NCBI GenBank assembly: GCA_947491755.1
Contig: CANLKV010000004.1
Span: 1-64,000, forward strand
Origin: an uncultured Nonlabens sp.
GTDB lineage: Bacteria; Bacteroidota; Bacteroidia; Flavobacteriales; Flavobacteriaceae
Reading direction: 5' to 3'
DNA length: 64,000 nucleotides
The position numbers were made by a program, and so were the translations under genes. Below are positions 45,724 to 53,989 of the stretch, in pieces; positions within the stretch are counted from its first letter, which is position 1, and every line of letters starts with the position of its first letter. The notes below the pieces were generated by a model. The model was not told the origin of the DNA, ran no database searches, and saw nothing but the letters and a program-made list of their open reading frames with translations.

Positions 45724-46734
45724 TTACTCACCTAAAGGATTTGCAATAACTCCTTCATTTGTGATAACTACTGGTTTGATTGTTCCATCTGGGTTGAACT
45801 CCATCTTATCAATGCAGGTTTCTCTCGAGTTGCGATCCGTTTGATCAAGAGGTCTGCGATGATAAACGATGTAGTAATCGTCTGTTTGATTATTGTGAAT
45901 CACACTATGGTGACCAGCTCCCGTAGCTATATCAGGATCTTGTTGTAAAATTTTATCTACACGTTTGAACGGACCTAGAGGAGAGTCTGCCATAGCATAG
46001 GCCACGCTATAATCTGGGCCTGTCCAGCCGCCCTCGCTCCACATAAAATAATATTTACCGTCTTTTATGAACATGAATGGACCTTCAACATAACTTTCTG
46101 GGGTAATTTCTTTAAATACAGTACCATCTTCAAACGGGATAAAACCTGTAAAATCGTCGTTAAGCTGAGCAATATTGCAATGACGCCAGCCACCATATAT
46201 GAGATAGTGCTTGCCATCTACATCCTTGAATACAAACTGGTCTATAGGTTGAGCACCATTATAAAATTTATCTACTAGCGGTTTGCCTAAATGATCTTTG
46301 TAAGGCCCCTCAGGTTGATCTGACACGGCAACGCCTATACCGCCATACTCATTATCACTTTGTATATCGTTTGCTCCAAAAAATAGAAAGTACTGGCTGT
46401 CCTTTTTAATGATTGATGGTGCCCAGACGGCTCTATGAGCCCATTGTATCGCGGTAGTATCAAGAATACGCTCATGTTTTTCCCAGGTCACCAGATCTTT
46501 TGAAGAGAATGCGTCAAAAAACACCTGGTCATCATAGGGTGCAGAATAAGTAGGAGAAACCCAGTAAGTGTTGTCCATGATGATGCCTTCTGGATCTGCA
46601 TACCATCCTGGAAAAATTGGATTACTGCTATAAACAATTGCTGATTCTGGGGTTACTGCATTGCCTTGTTTTTCCTTACAGCTTATGACTAATAATATAG
46701 CAACAAGGAAAATAGATGATCGTAGTGTTTTCAT
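45724..46734 (-). CDS. GH43-family glycosidase, lipoprotein
   Basis: 336 residues. Lipobox ISC (Cys19). Five-bladed propeller of GH43: catalytic base D47 in GWYADPEGI, the WAPS strand, and general acid Glu in YVEGPFMFIKDG; GHHSVIHN and DDYYIVYHRRP are later family motifs. Members are arabinofuranosidases, xylosidases or galactosidases; the closest type cannot be named from this. It is first in the operon, starting 5 bp after the palindromic site at 46739-46756 and divergent from a LacI regulator. Confidence 0.9.
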   Translation of the reverse strand: MKTLRSSIFLVAILLVISCKEKQGNAVTPESAIVYSSNPIFPGWYADPEGIIMDNTYWVSPTYSAPYDDQVFFDAFSSKDLVTWEKHERILDTTAIQWAHRAVWAPSIIKKDSQYFLFFGANDIQSDNEYGGIGVAVSDQPEGPYKDHLGKPLVDKFYNGAQPIDQFVFKDVDGKHYLIYGGWRHCNIAQLNDDFTGFIPFEDGTVFKEITPESYVEGPFMFIKDGKYYFMWSEGGWTGPDYSVAYAMADSPLGPFKRVDKILQQDPDIATGAGHHSVIHNNQTDDYYIVYHRRPLDQTDRNSRETCIDKMEFNPDGTIKPVVITNEGVIANPLGE

Positions 46735-46738
46735 AGGA

Positions 46739-46756
46739 TACTAAATCGGTTTAGTA
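46739..46756. promoter_or_regulatory. LacI-type operator between the GH43 and regulator genes
   Basis: TACTAAATCGGTTTAGTA is an 18-bp palindrome, with only the bases flanking its central CG not symmetric, and with the central CpG typical of LacI-family operators. It sits 5 bp from the GH43 start codon and about 50 bp before the regulator start. A repressor here would block the operon. Confidence 0.7.
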
Positions 46757-46807
46757 AATTTAATATATTTGATACAACTACCCATTAATTCTCTTAAAAT
46801 CTGCGTA

Positions 46808-47800
46808 TTGAAAAAAACTACCCTGAGGTCGATTGCTGATGCAACAGGTGTTTCAAAGACCACCGTATCATTTGTTTTGAATAACAAAGGACCACAGATG
46901 AATATCTCGCCCGCGGTAATAAAACGTATTGAGCAGTACGCTCGCGATCACAACTATTATCCAGACCCTACAGCCCAGTCTTTAAGAACGGGTAAATCTA
47001 ATGTATTACTGGCATTGCTTGAAGATATCAATTCTACCCTGGCTAGCTATATCGAGTCTTACGCTTATAGTAAAGGTTATATCGTCATATTTTGTAGTCA
47101 TGGAAATGATAATACAAGAGCACAAGATTTATTACATCAATTTGATAAACACCATATAGCCGGTTATATTATCGTGCCTACAGTTGGGCTGCAAGAAGCT
47201 GTACAACAATTGATAACAAATCAAAAGCCTGTCGTGTTTTGTGACCGCTATTTTCCTGAACTCGCTTTACCTTATGTGGTCGTAAATAATGAGGAGGCTA
47301 TGAAAAAAGCAACCTTATCCCTACTTGATGATGGTAGTATGTCCTGTGCCTATATAGGAATAGAAAGTACACAAACACAAATGGCTGCTAGAAAAAAGGG
47401 ATTTGAACAAGCAAGACTGAAATACAGAAATAATACATACTTTTTTGAAACCGATATTTTTTTTAATAACGATTCAAAAGAGCAGCTACATCAATTTTTA
47501 AAAGAACAAATAAATGTAGACATTCTGGCATTTGCCACGGGATACCTGGTTGTAGAAGCCTTGAATTATCTTTTTAAAACACATCCTAACAGACTTAAGG
47601 AACTAAAAATTGTGACTTTTGATGATGCAAAATGGTTTGACTTTATGCCTGTAAAGATTCTATCAATACAACAGCCCATTGAGCAAATGGCACATCATTG
47701 TGTATTAAAAGTATTAGAACTAATTGAAAATAAAGAAACAACCATAGTTGATTCAACGGTCTTAAAAACCACTGCTATATTGAAAGGAGGGTTCTATTAA
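46808..47800 (+). CDS. LacI-family transcriptional regulator
   Basis: About 330 residues from a TTG at 46808 (LKKTTLRSIADATGVSKTTV), where the helix-turn-helix begins as in the family; a TTG at 46769 would add 13 unconserved residues. N-terminal HTH, hinge helix (PDPTAQSLRTGKSNVL), then a periplasmic-binding-type effector domain, probably for a sugar released by the operon. It is divergent from the GH43-GH92-GH92-GH127 operon; the operator at 46739-46756 lies between them. Confidence 0.92.
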   Translation: MKKTTLRSIADATGVSKTTVSFVLNNKGPQMNISPAVIKRIEQYARDHNYYPDPTAQSLRTGKSNVLLALLEDINSTLASYIESYAYSKGYIVIFCSHGNDNTRAQDLLHQFDKHHIAGYIIVPTVGLQEAVQQLITNQKPVVFCDRYFPELALPYVVVNNEEAMKKATLSLLDDGSMSCAYIGIESTQTQMAARKKGFEQARLKYRNNTYFFETDIFFNNDSKEQLHQFLKEQINVDILAFATGYLVVEALNYLFKTHPNRLKELKIVTFDDAKWFDFMPVKILSIQQPIEQMAHHCVLKVLELIENKETTIVDSTVLKTTAILKGGFY

Positions 47801-48006
47801 AGAATCGTTGTGTTTTAGTTTTTCACTTTGATATACCCATTTTATTTTCAGTGATCAAAATTGTCGATCAATTCACCCTGCATTTCCTAAAATGAGGGTT
47901 TTAAGATCATTGCAATTAAAGCTTGCTAGTGAAACCTCAAATACCCTCTATTTTCAACGGATGTAATGGTTTAAACAAACGTTGATGGTGCTATGAAGTT
48001 TGGGCT

Positions 48007-48402
48007 TTAGGGATGAACTCTTCGCATCCTTTTAAGCTGTTGATAAAATAAATGCTTGTTTTTTCTAAAACCCGCAATCAGATCATAAAATAGATCTCGT
48101 TTTTTCTCATGTTCCTTAGCACGAGTTAAATCGTAAGCTTGTTGACTATAGTTAATCTCTTTCTTGAGATTTACCTCATACTGACAAAACTTACCCATGA
48201 CTAGGGTGTTTTTGCGACGTATAGAGCTTAGGCTATTTTGCATATTTGAGTTTTTAATCAAATGTTGCTCGATGTAAATCATCTCGCTTATTTCAGCATT
48301 GATAGCCTCTACCATCTCCATCCAGTAATTCAATTCAACTAGGTCCTTTTTGAGACAAAGAACTCTATAAGTTTCTAATTTAACACTATTGTTTGTTACC
48401 AA
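48007..48402 (-). CDS. Uncharacterised helical protein, paralogue A
   Basis: 131 residues, almost all helix, charged, with no signal or membrane segment. It shares layout and short motifs with the upstream gene (ELNYWMEMVEAINAEI against ELDNWINHLNYIKKEL; a similar KR-rich C-terminal helix ending in LxxL). The two are 10 bp apart, and a GreA/B-like gene lies just before them. I infer a tandem duplication. Function unknown; a coiled-coil oligomer or adaptor is possible. Confidence 0.75.
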   Translation of the reverse strand: MVTNNSVKLETYRVLCLKKDLVELNYWMEMVEAINAEISEMIYIEQHLIKNSNMQNSLSSIRRKNTLVMGKFCQYEVNLKKEINYSQQAYDLTRAKEHEKKRDLFYDLIAGFRKNKHLFYQQLKRMRRVHP

Positions 48403-48412
48403 AGGACGATTA

Positions 48413-48826
48413 TTATAATTGAGATCTCAATAGATTGATCCTGCCTTGCACTCTTTCAAAAAATTCATCTTTCAAGCGTCGATACTTATCTAGGTGATAT
48501 AAGTAACTGCGTCTATAGGTCTCGTGCTCTGTAATATAGTTCATATCACATTGCATATCCTCACATTCAATAATATCTGTTCTGGACGATTGATAACGAT
48601 GTAGCACATTTAATAAAGTTTCATTTTCCGCTTGTTTTTTCTCAAATCTGGAAATGATATCTTTATCCTGCATTTTTACCTCCAGGTCACCTGCATAAAG
48701 CTTTGTAAGGTTTTTAAGCTCTTTCTTTATGTAATTTAAATGATTGATCCAGTTGTCAAGCTCGATCGTATTGATCTTGTGAGTGACATCAATATCACTA
48801 TCATGATCATAAATAGTAGTGTCCAT
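48413..48826 (-). CDS. Uncharacterised helical protein, paralogue B
   Basis: 137 residues, acidic N-terminus (DHDSDIDVTHKINTIELDN), then long amphipathic helices with coiled-coil spacing. It is related in layout to the next gene downstream. It starts 20 bp after the GreA/B-like gene and is probably in the same transcript. No known domain; no signal peptide. Confidence 0.75.
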   Translation of the reverse strand: MDTTIYDHDSDIDVTHKINTIELDNWINHLNYIKKELKNLTKLYAGDLEVKMQDKDIISRFEKKQAENETLLNVLHRYQSSRTDIIECEDMQCDMNYITEHETYRRSYLYHLDKYRRLKDEFFERVQGRINLLRSQL

Positions 48827-48846
48827 AATTTTAATAATTAAATTGT

Positions 48847-49266
48847 TTAAATAGGTACTTCAACTTTGCCCGCCGCGGTATCATAACTTACTTTATTGAT
48901 TTTAAGCATTTGTTTTCCTTTAGGAAAATCCCAGCTAACTGTATCTGTTTCGGCATAGCCAAATAGTGCGGCACCCATAGGTGTCAAAATCGAAATTTTG
49001 CCTTGATCAAGATTTTTATCTGCCGGAATAACTATCTGTAAACTGGTTTTCCAGCCTGCCTCTGACGATACGGTAACATTACTATTAAATCGCACCACAT
49101 CCTTTGGCAATTCATCTTCACTTACTACAATGGCCGTTTTGAGCTCTTGACAAAGTCGTTGCAATGATTTTTGCGTCTCAAAATCTTCCGCATAACCAGA
49201 TATATTAAGAATACGTTTAAGATATACATACTCCCTTTTTTCTAACATTAAATTGCCGTATTTCAT
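48847..49266 (-). CDS. GreA/GreB-family protein (Rnk-like)
   Basis: 139 residues. A short helical N-terminus leads to the Gre C-terminal domain (VVRFNSNVTVSSEAGWKTSLQIVIPAD and SILTPMGAALFGYAETDTVSW). It has the size of Rnk-type anti-Gre factors, without the long acidic coiled coil that GreA inserts in RNA polymerase. Expected to bind RNA polymerase secondary-channel region. In related bacteria such genes sit among stress genes. It heads the small operon with the two helical paralogues. Confidence 0.85.
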   Translation of the reverse strand: MKYGNLMLEKREYVYLKRILNISGYAEDFETQKSLQRLCQELKTAIVVSEDELPKDVVRFNSNVTVSSEAGWKTSLQIVIPADKNLDQGKISILTPMGAALFGYAETDTVSWDFPKGKQMLKINKVSYDTAAGKVEVPI

Positions 49267-49442
49267 AATTACTATTTCTATAAATTAATTCAAGATACCC
49301 TTGTAAGAATAAGAAGAGGTGAGAGAAACAGCCTTGCTTTGTATTCACTCAAAGCATGGTAAACCTGTAACACCAACCAAATATTAGGTTAACCAGCTTA
49401 TTCCCTCGACCTCATATTATTACTATTTACAAGCGAATCATT

Positions 49443-50759
49443 TTAAGGGAAAATACCTCTTTCTATATAGGCCTTTTCTATACGTCTAATCGCTAGACAG
49501 TACGCAGCTGTTCTCATGTCAAGACCTTCATTCTGTGCATACTCAAATACTTTATCAAATGAGTCCATCATTTTCTTTTCTAACTTTGCCATAACCTCAT
49601 TTAATTGCCACAACTCACCATTACGATTTTGCAACCATTCAAAGTAACTCCCTACAACACCTCCAGAATTACATAAGATATCTGGTATGATGGCAATATT
49701 TTTCTCTAATAATATTTTTTCGCCATCCACATTAGTTGGTCCATTTGCCCCTTCTGCGATCAATGTCGCTTTTAAACTATCTGCATTATCTGCTGTAATT
49801 TGATTACCTAGGGCCGCTGGTATACATATGTCACAGTTAGTCTTGAAAAAGTCTTTGTTATCTATAGCTTTACCTTGTGAAAAACCTACAATACTACCTT
49901 TATTGGACTGACTATAATTGAATAAGTCATCCACTTTCAAACCATCCTGGTTTTCAATACTTCCATAAGCATCCTGCACTGCCACTAATAAGGCACCATC
50001 TTGTTCCATAAAGTGAGATGCCCAGTATCCCACATTGCCGAATCCTTGAACAATGTATTTTTGTCCCTTTAAGCTCTTGTTGTGACGTTCCATCCAGCAT
50101 TTGATATTCAAATACACACCATATCCAGTAGCACGATCACGTCCTTCTAATCCACCACTGCCACCTGGTTTTCCTGTAACCACGTGTTGATTTGCTGTAC
50201 GCTCTGCTGGTGGTCGCGTGCTCATGTACGTATCTGCTATCCAGGCCATTGTCTGGCTGTTTGTATTTACATCTGGTGCTGGTATATCGTGCTCAGGGCC
50301 TATATTATCTGCAAGAGCAAACGTAAAGCGGCGTGTGATGCGCTCTAGTTCAGACTTTGAATATAAACTAGGATCTAATTGTATCCCTCCCTTACCACCT
50401 CCATAGGGTAATCCAGCTAGAGATGTTTTCCAGGTCATCCACATGGCTAGTGCCCTAGCTGCATCAATATCCACAGTAGGGTGGTATCGCAAACCGCCCT
50501 TGTAGGGACCTAAAGCATTGTTGTGTTGCACCCGATATCCTGTAAATATTTCTACGTTACCGTTATCCATCTTTACAGGAAAGTGAACTACGATCTCGTT
50601 ATTTGTAATACTTAATATCTTTCTAATGTTAGGATGCAAATCGATATGATCTGCAGCACTATTAAATTGCTCCATGACGTTATCGATCATACCACGCGCG
50701 GGAACTTTACTAGAAGCACCTGGCTCTTGATTTGCATGGGGTTTTGTCATTGTTATCAT
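49443..50759 (-). CDS. Glutamate dehydrogenase (Glu/Leu/Phe/Val family)
   Basis: About 438 residues from the ATG at 50759 (MITMTKPHANQE); a TTG at 50804 would add 15. Deaminates glutamate to 2-oxoglutarate and ammonia, or the reverse. The substrate region GPYKGGLRYH, catalytic-lysine motif GLPYGGGKGGI, NAD-binding VQGFGNVGYWAS and NSGGVVGSYFEWLQN are intact. Coenzyme preference cannot be fixed from the sequence. It is monocistronic, with about 180 bp to the next gene downstream. Confidence 0.94.
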   Translation of the reverse strand: MITMTKPHANQEPGASSKVPARGMIDNVMEQFNSAADHIDLHPNIRKILSITNNEIVVHFPVKMDNGNVEIFTGYRVQHNNALGPYKGGLRYHPTVDIDAARALAMWMTWKTSLAGLPYGGGKGGIQLDPSLYSKSELERITRRFTFALADNIGPEHDIPAPDVNTNSQTMAWIADTYMSTRPPAERTANQHVVTGKPGGSGGLEGRDRATGYGVYLNIKCWMERHNKSLKGQKYIVQGFGNVGYWASHFMEQDGALLVAVQDAYGSIENQDGLKVDDLFNYSQSNKGSIVGFSQGKAIDNKDFFKTNCDICIPAALGNQITADNADSLKATLIAEGANGPTNVDGEKILLEKNIAIIPDILCNSGGVVGSYFEWLQNRNGELWQLNEVMAKLEKKMMDSFDKVFEYAQNEGLDMRTAAYCLAIRRIEKAYIERGIFP

Positions 50760-50981
50760 AATTGTGTGATTGATGTTATAATTTTCTCTTGTTGACGATA
50801 GCAATAATCGCTATCTTAAAAAAAGTTTGTTCTGGAGGTGCGGTGGCGCAGTCTACTGGTATGAGAAAATTTGTAAGGACTGGGCTTGCCAGACTCAAAA
50901 TTGATTTTCTCTCCAGAAGAACGTCTAGAATTAATCGTGGTTAATGGGGCATTATGGATCATAACAATTTTATTTTATAAA

Positions 50982-51179
50982 TTATACCAGCACTGGTTGA
51001 CACTCTTCTTTTTCAATGACTTTTTCAAGTATTACTGGTGTGTCTACAGTCTTGATACTCTCGAGATTTGATTTTTGCTCAAAATCACTGCAAGACCATA
51101 CTTGACTTTTATCATGAGTGAGAACGCAAGTTTTATAGCGTAAACACTCTGGGCAAATGTTGAAATCGTTTACTTTCAT
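50982..51179 (-). CDS. Small four-cysteine protein (zinc-ribbon-like)
   Basis: 65 residues from the ATG at 51179 (MKVNDFNICPEC). Cysteines at 9, 12, 18 and 30 (ICPECLRYKTC then WSC) look like a zinc or Fe-S knuckle; a fifth Cys is near the C-terminus. A longer start at 51242 would add 21 hydrophobic, unrelated residues. I do not know a function. It overlaps an unlikely plus-strand ORF (50886-51071) and lies between glutamate dehydrogenase and the sigma-54 regulator. Confidence 0.6.
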   Translation of the reverse strand: MKVNDFNICPECLRYKTCVLTHDKSQVWSCSDFEQKSNLESIKTVDTPVILEKVIEKEECQPVLV

Positions 51180-51540
51180 ATCGCTTTGATTTAATGTCAA
51201 GTAAAAGGCAATCCATGTGCCATGGAATGATATATTTATCACTAATACTCGTATAATACTGATATACTGTTACTTATACGCTTTCGCGAAAGCGATATAC
51301 TCACATCATGCTGGTACTTCATGAGCCATATGGGATATAATGTCCCAATAGAAATCTATGGATCTGACTCGCTCGATAAAAGATATAAGGGAATGTTAGA
51401 AGAGAAGTATAGCACGACCCTTGAGACGCGATGTTTATCTATTTAAACTACATGAGTTTTAAAGGGCTATTGGAGTTATAATGACACAAGAGTCACCTGT
51501 GCCGTAGTATGAAAGTTAGGTCATCGTTCTATTTTCAAAA
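51180..51540. other. Intergenic stretch with a palindrome copy
   Basis: 361 bp without a convincing gene on either strand. The only structure that I can name is the dispersed palindrome at 51280-51293. I found no sigma-54 (-24/-12) promoter here. Confidence 0.6.
51280..51293. repeat. Dispersed palindrome, copy 13
   Basis: Exact core in the spacer between the small Cys protein and the sigma-54 response regulator. Confidence 0.9.
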
Positions 51541-52890
51541 TCACTGGTCCATTTTAAGACGAATGGTCTTGCGATCAATACCCAGAATTTCGGCTGCTTT
51601 AGTTTTATTATTATCGGTATAATTTAATACCCGCTGGATGTATTGTTTTTCCATTTCTTTGAGGGATAATAATTCGTCCGCTGGAAAATCAATTTCAAAT
51701 TTTAAAGTATCTGGCAGGTGTGTCACCTCTACGATATTATCACACATGATAACGGCGCGCTGGATAATATTTTCAAGTTCGCGTATGTTACCTGGCCAGT
51801 TATAGCGTTTTAATATAGTGAGGGCATCTGGGCTTATTTTTACAAACCTATCCTTGTATTCTACACCGTACTTAAATAAAAATTTATCTACTAATAAGGA
51901 AATGTCCTCCCTGCGCTCTCGCAATGGAGCAACCTCTATCTCTACCACTGTAAGACGGTAATACAAATCCTCTCTAAAAGTACCCTTACGGATCATCTCC
52001 TTAAGATTACTATTTGTAGCGGCAATAACTCGTAAGTCAATTTTATCTGCTTTTTGAGCTCCCACTTTTACTACTTCTTTCTCTTGCAATACTCTCAATA
52101 GACGTGACTGGACAGCCATGGATGCGTTCCCTATCTCGTCTAGGAATATCGTACCTCCATGAGCTGCTTGAAAAAATCCATCTCTATTTTTTTCTGCACC
52201 AGTAAAAGCTCCTTTCGTATATCCAAACAGTTCTGACTCTAGCAAATTTTCTGGAATACCACCACAGTTAACGGCAATAAAAGGTGCTCTAGCAAATTTA
52301 CCCTGGTAATGGATAGCTCTAGCTACTAACTCCTTACCGGTACCGCTTTCTCCCTTGATAAATATGGTTGCCTTATTGTCCTTTACGCGTTCAATTATTT
52401 GTATGACCTCATCTATTTTTTCGCTTTTACCTATGATTTCTCCATAGGCACTAGATTGACTATCGTTTCTATGGGTATTATTGCTATGACTTTTATTAGG
52501 TGGTAAGAGAGTACGCTTATTCGTTTCTAATGACTTATCAATAGAGGCTTTCAATTCATCCTTGGTAAATGGCTTTGTAAGATAAGCCACAACTCCTGAT
52601 TTGATAGCTGTCAAAGAATCTTGTACTGATGGATATCCCGTTACTACTAATTTGGGCAGCTTAGGATAATGTTCAGAAACAAATTTTATCAATTCAAAAC
52701 CATCAATCTGTGGCATTTTTAAATCTGTAATGAGCAGATCTATATGCGATTCTTTCAAGATTTGAACCGCTTCTTTAACAGATAGTGCCTTGTAGCAGTG
52801 ATAATTCCAAGAATGTAAATGACGTTGCAGCAATTCTAATATATTGATATCGTCATCTACAATAAGTATGTTTTCTTTTCTCAATTGCAT
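51541..52890 (-). CDS. Sigma-54-dependent response regulator (NtrC family)
   Basis: 449 residues. Receiver domain with D56 (LLITDLKMPQIDG), AAA+ domain with Walker A GESGTGKELVARAIH, the sigma-54-contacting GAFTGAEKNRDGFF and Walker B TIFLDEIG, then a Fis-type HTH (KTKAAEILGIDRKTIRLK). It activates sigma-54 promoters when phosphorylated. It is 3 bp after its kinase and 16 bp plus one gene after nhaA, so all three form one operon. Its targets cannot be read from the window. Confidence 0.95.
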   Translation of the reverse strand: MQLRKENILIVDDDINILELLQRHLHSWNYHCYKALSVKEAVQILKESHIDLLITDLKMPQIDGFELIKFVSEHYPKLPKLVVTGYPSVQDSLTAIKSGVVAYLTKPFTKDELKASIDKSLETNKRTLLPPNKSHSNNTHRNDSQSSAYGEIIGKSEKIDEVIQIIERVKDNKATIFIKGESGTGKELVARAIHYQGKFARAPFIAVNCGGIPENLLESELFGYTKGAFTGAEKNRDGFFQAAHGGTIFLDEIGNASMAVQSRLLRVLQEKEVVKVGAQKADKIDLRVIAATNSNLKEMIRKGTFREDLYYRLTVVEIEVAPLRERREDISLLVDKFLFKYGVEYKDRFVKISPDALTILKRYNWPGNIRELENIIQRAVIMCDNIVEVTHLPDTLKFEIDFPADELLSLKEMEKQYIQRVLNYTDNNKTKAAEILGIDRKTIRLKMDQ

Positions 52891-52893
52891 ACC

Positions 52894-53973
52894 TTAAGAT
52901 TTAGGTAGTTTAATGGTAAAGGTAGCGCCGCCTTGTTTATTATTTACTGCGGTTATAGTTCCATTGTGACTAGAGACAATACCGTGAACAACACTTAACC
53001 CTAGACCAGACCCAGCGCCTGTGGGTTTTGTAGTATAAAATGGTTGAAATATTTTATCAATATCCTTCCCAGAAAGCCCCTCACCCTGGTCCTGCACTTC
53101 AATGATCATTTGATGATCGTCTTGGAATGCACTTATAATGATTAATCCGTCTTTGGGCGAGAAGTATATTGCATTTATGATAAGGTTAAATATGATCTGT
53201 GTAAGTTGAATATAATCTGCTTTAAGATACAGCTCTTCCTCGTCTATCTTTACGAGATACTTGACACCAGCCTTTTTAAATGATGCATCTAATAGCGTCA
53301 TGGCTTCTTTAATGCAAGGTACAATATTAACCTGTTGCATTTCTTGAGGCATCTCGCATGCAAAAAACATTAACTTTTTAACCACTTCCCTTGAGAAAAT
53401 TGCATTGCTTATAATTTTGTTTAAATCATCAACAGCTTCCTCATTGTCCTTAACGCTGTTTTGCAACAGCTCTGCAAAGCCCAAAATATTTGCTAGGGGT
53501 GTATTTAATTCATGTGCTATACCAGCAGTTAATTCACCTAAAATACCTAGTCGATCTGCCCGCTCCATTTGTCTTTTGAGCGATGCTTCATTACGCTGTA
53601 TTTCTATGCGCTCAAAAAGATTACCTAGCTTTATGGCTACATTATCTAGAAGTGGCTGCTCCTCTGGCAAAAAAGACTCCTCTGGCTGTGTTAAATAAGC
53701 TGTGATATGGCCGCCTACTTTATTAAAGATCATTATATCAGCTTGCAATTTACTATCTACTGCAAGCTGTGAAGAGCCGTAATACTCATCATCAATTGCT
53801 ATTGCAATGGCTGTTATACCGGGCTTATGAAAGCCTTTTTTTAAACTATTGGCTATAGCTTTCAAAGTGGCCCCTATATCTTGTGGGCTTGCATTATTGA
53901 TAATAGAACTAACCTCATAAAGACAAGTCAATTCTTTGATACGTTCCTTTAAAGCAATTTCGGTCGTGGTCAT
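52894..53973 (-). CDS. Cytosolic sensor histidine kinase with GAF-like N-terminus
   Basis: 359 residues, no membrane segment. A GAF-like sensor covers residues 10-125. HisKA has H154 in GIAHELNTPLANILGFAELL, and the HATPase domain has NAIYFSP, DQGEGLSG and GSGLGLSVVHGI. It is the partner of the sigma-54 regulator encoded 3 bp downstream, and it follows nhaA by 16 bp. Its GAF domain could bind a small ligand or report redox state; the sequence does not say which. Confidence 0.93.
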   Translation of the reverse strand: MTTTEIALKERIKELTCLYEVSSIINNASPQDIGATLKAIANSLKKGFHKPGITAIAIAIDDEYYGSSQLAVDSKLQADIMIFNKVGGHITAYLTQPEESFLPEEQPLLDNVAIKLGNLFERIEIQRNEASLKRQMERADRLGILGELTAGIAHELNTPLANILGFAELLQNSVKDNEEAVDDLNKIISNAIFSREVVKKLMFFACEMPQEMQQVNIVPCIKEAMTLLDASFKKAGVKYLVKIDEEELYLKADYIQLTQIIFNLIINAIYFSPKDGLIIISAFQDDHQMIIEVQDQGEGLSGKDIDKIFQPFYTTKPTGAGSGLGLSVVHGIVSSHNGTITAVNNKQGGATFTIKLPKS

Positions 53974-53989
53974 TTTATTTTTTTTAGGC

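Noticed and set aside
48007..49266. Prophage or mobile-element origin of the unknown genes
   Set aside because: No integrase, transposase, phage structural genes or flanking repeats were seen here or anywhere in the window.
50886..51071. 61-residue plus-strand ORF
   Set aside because: It overlaps the better-supported minus-strand four-Cys protein, and its hydrophobic stretch has no family character.
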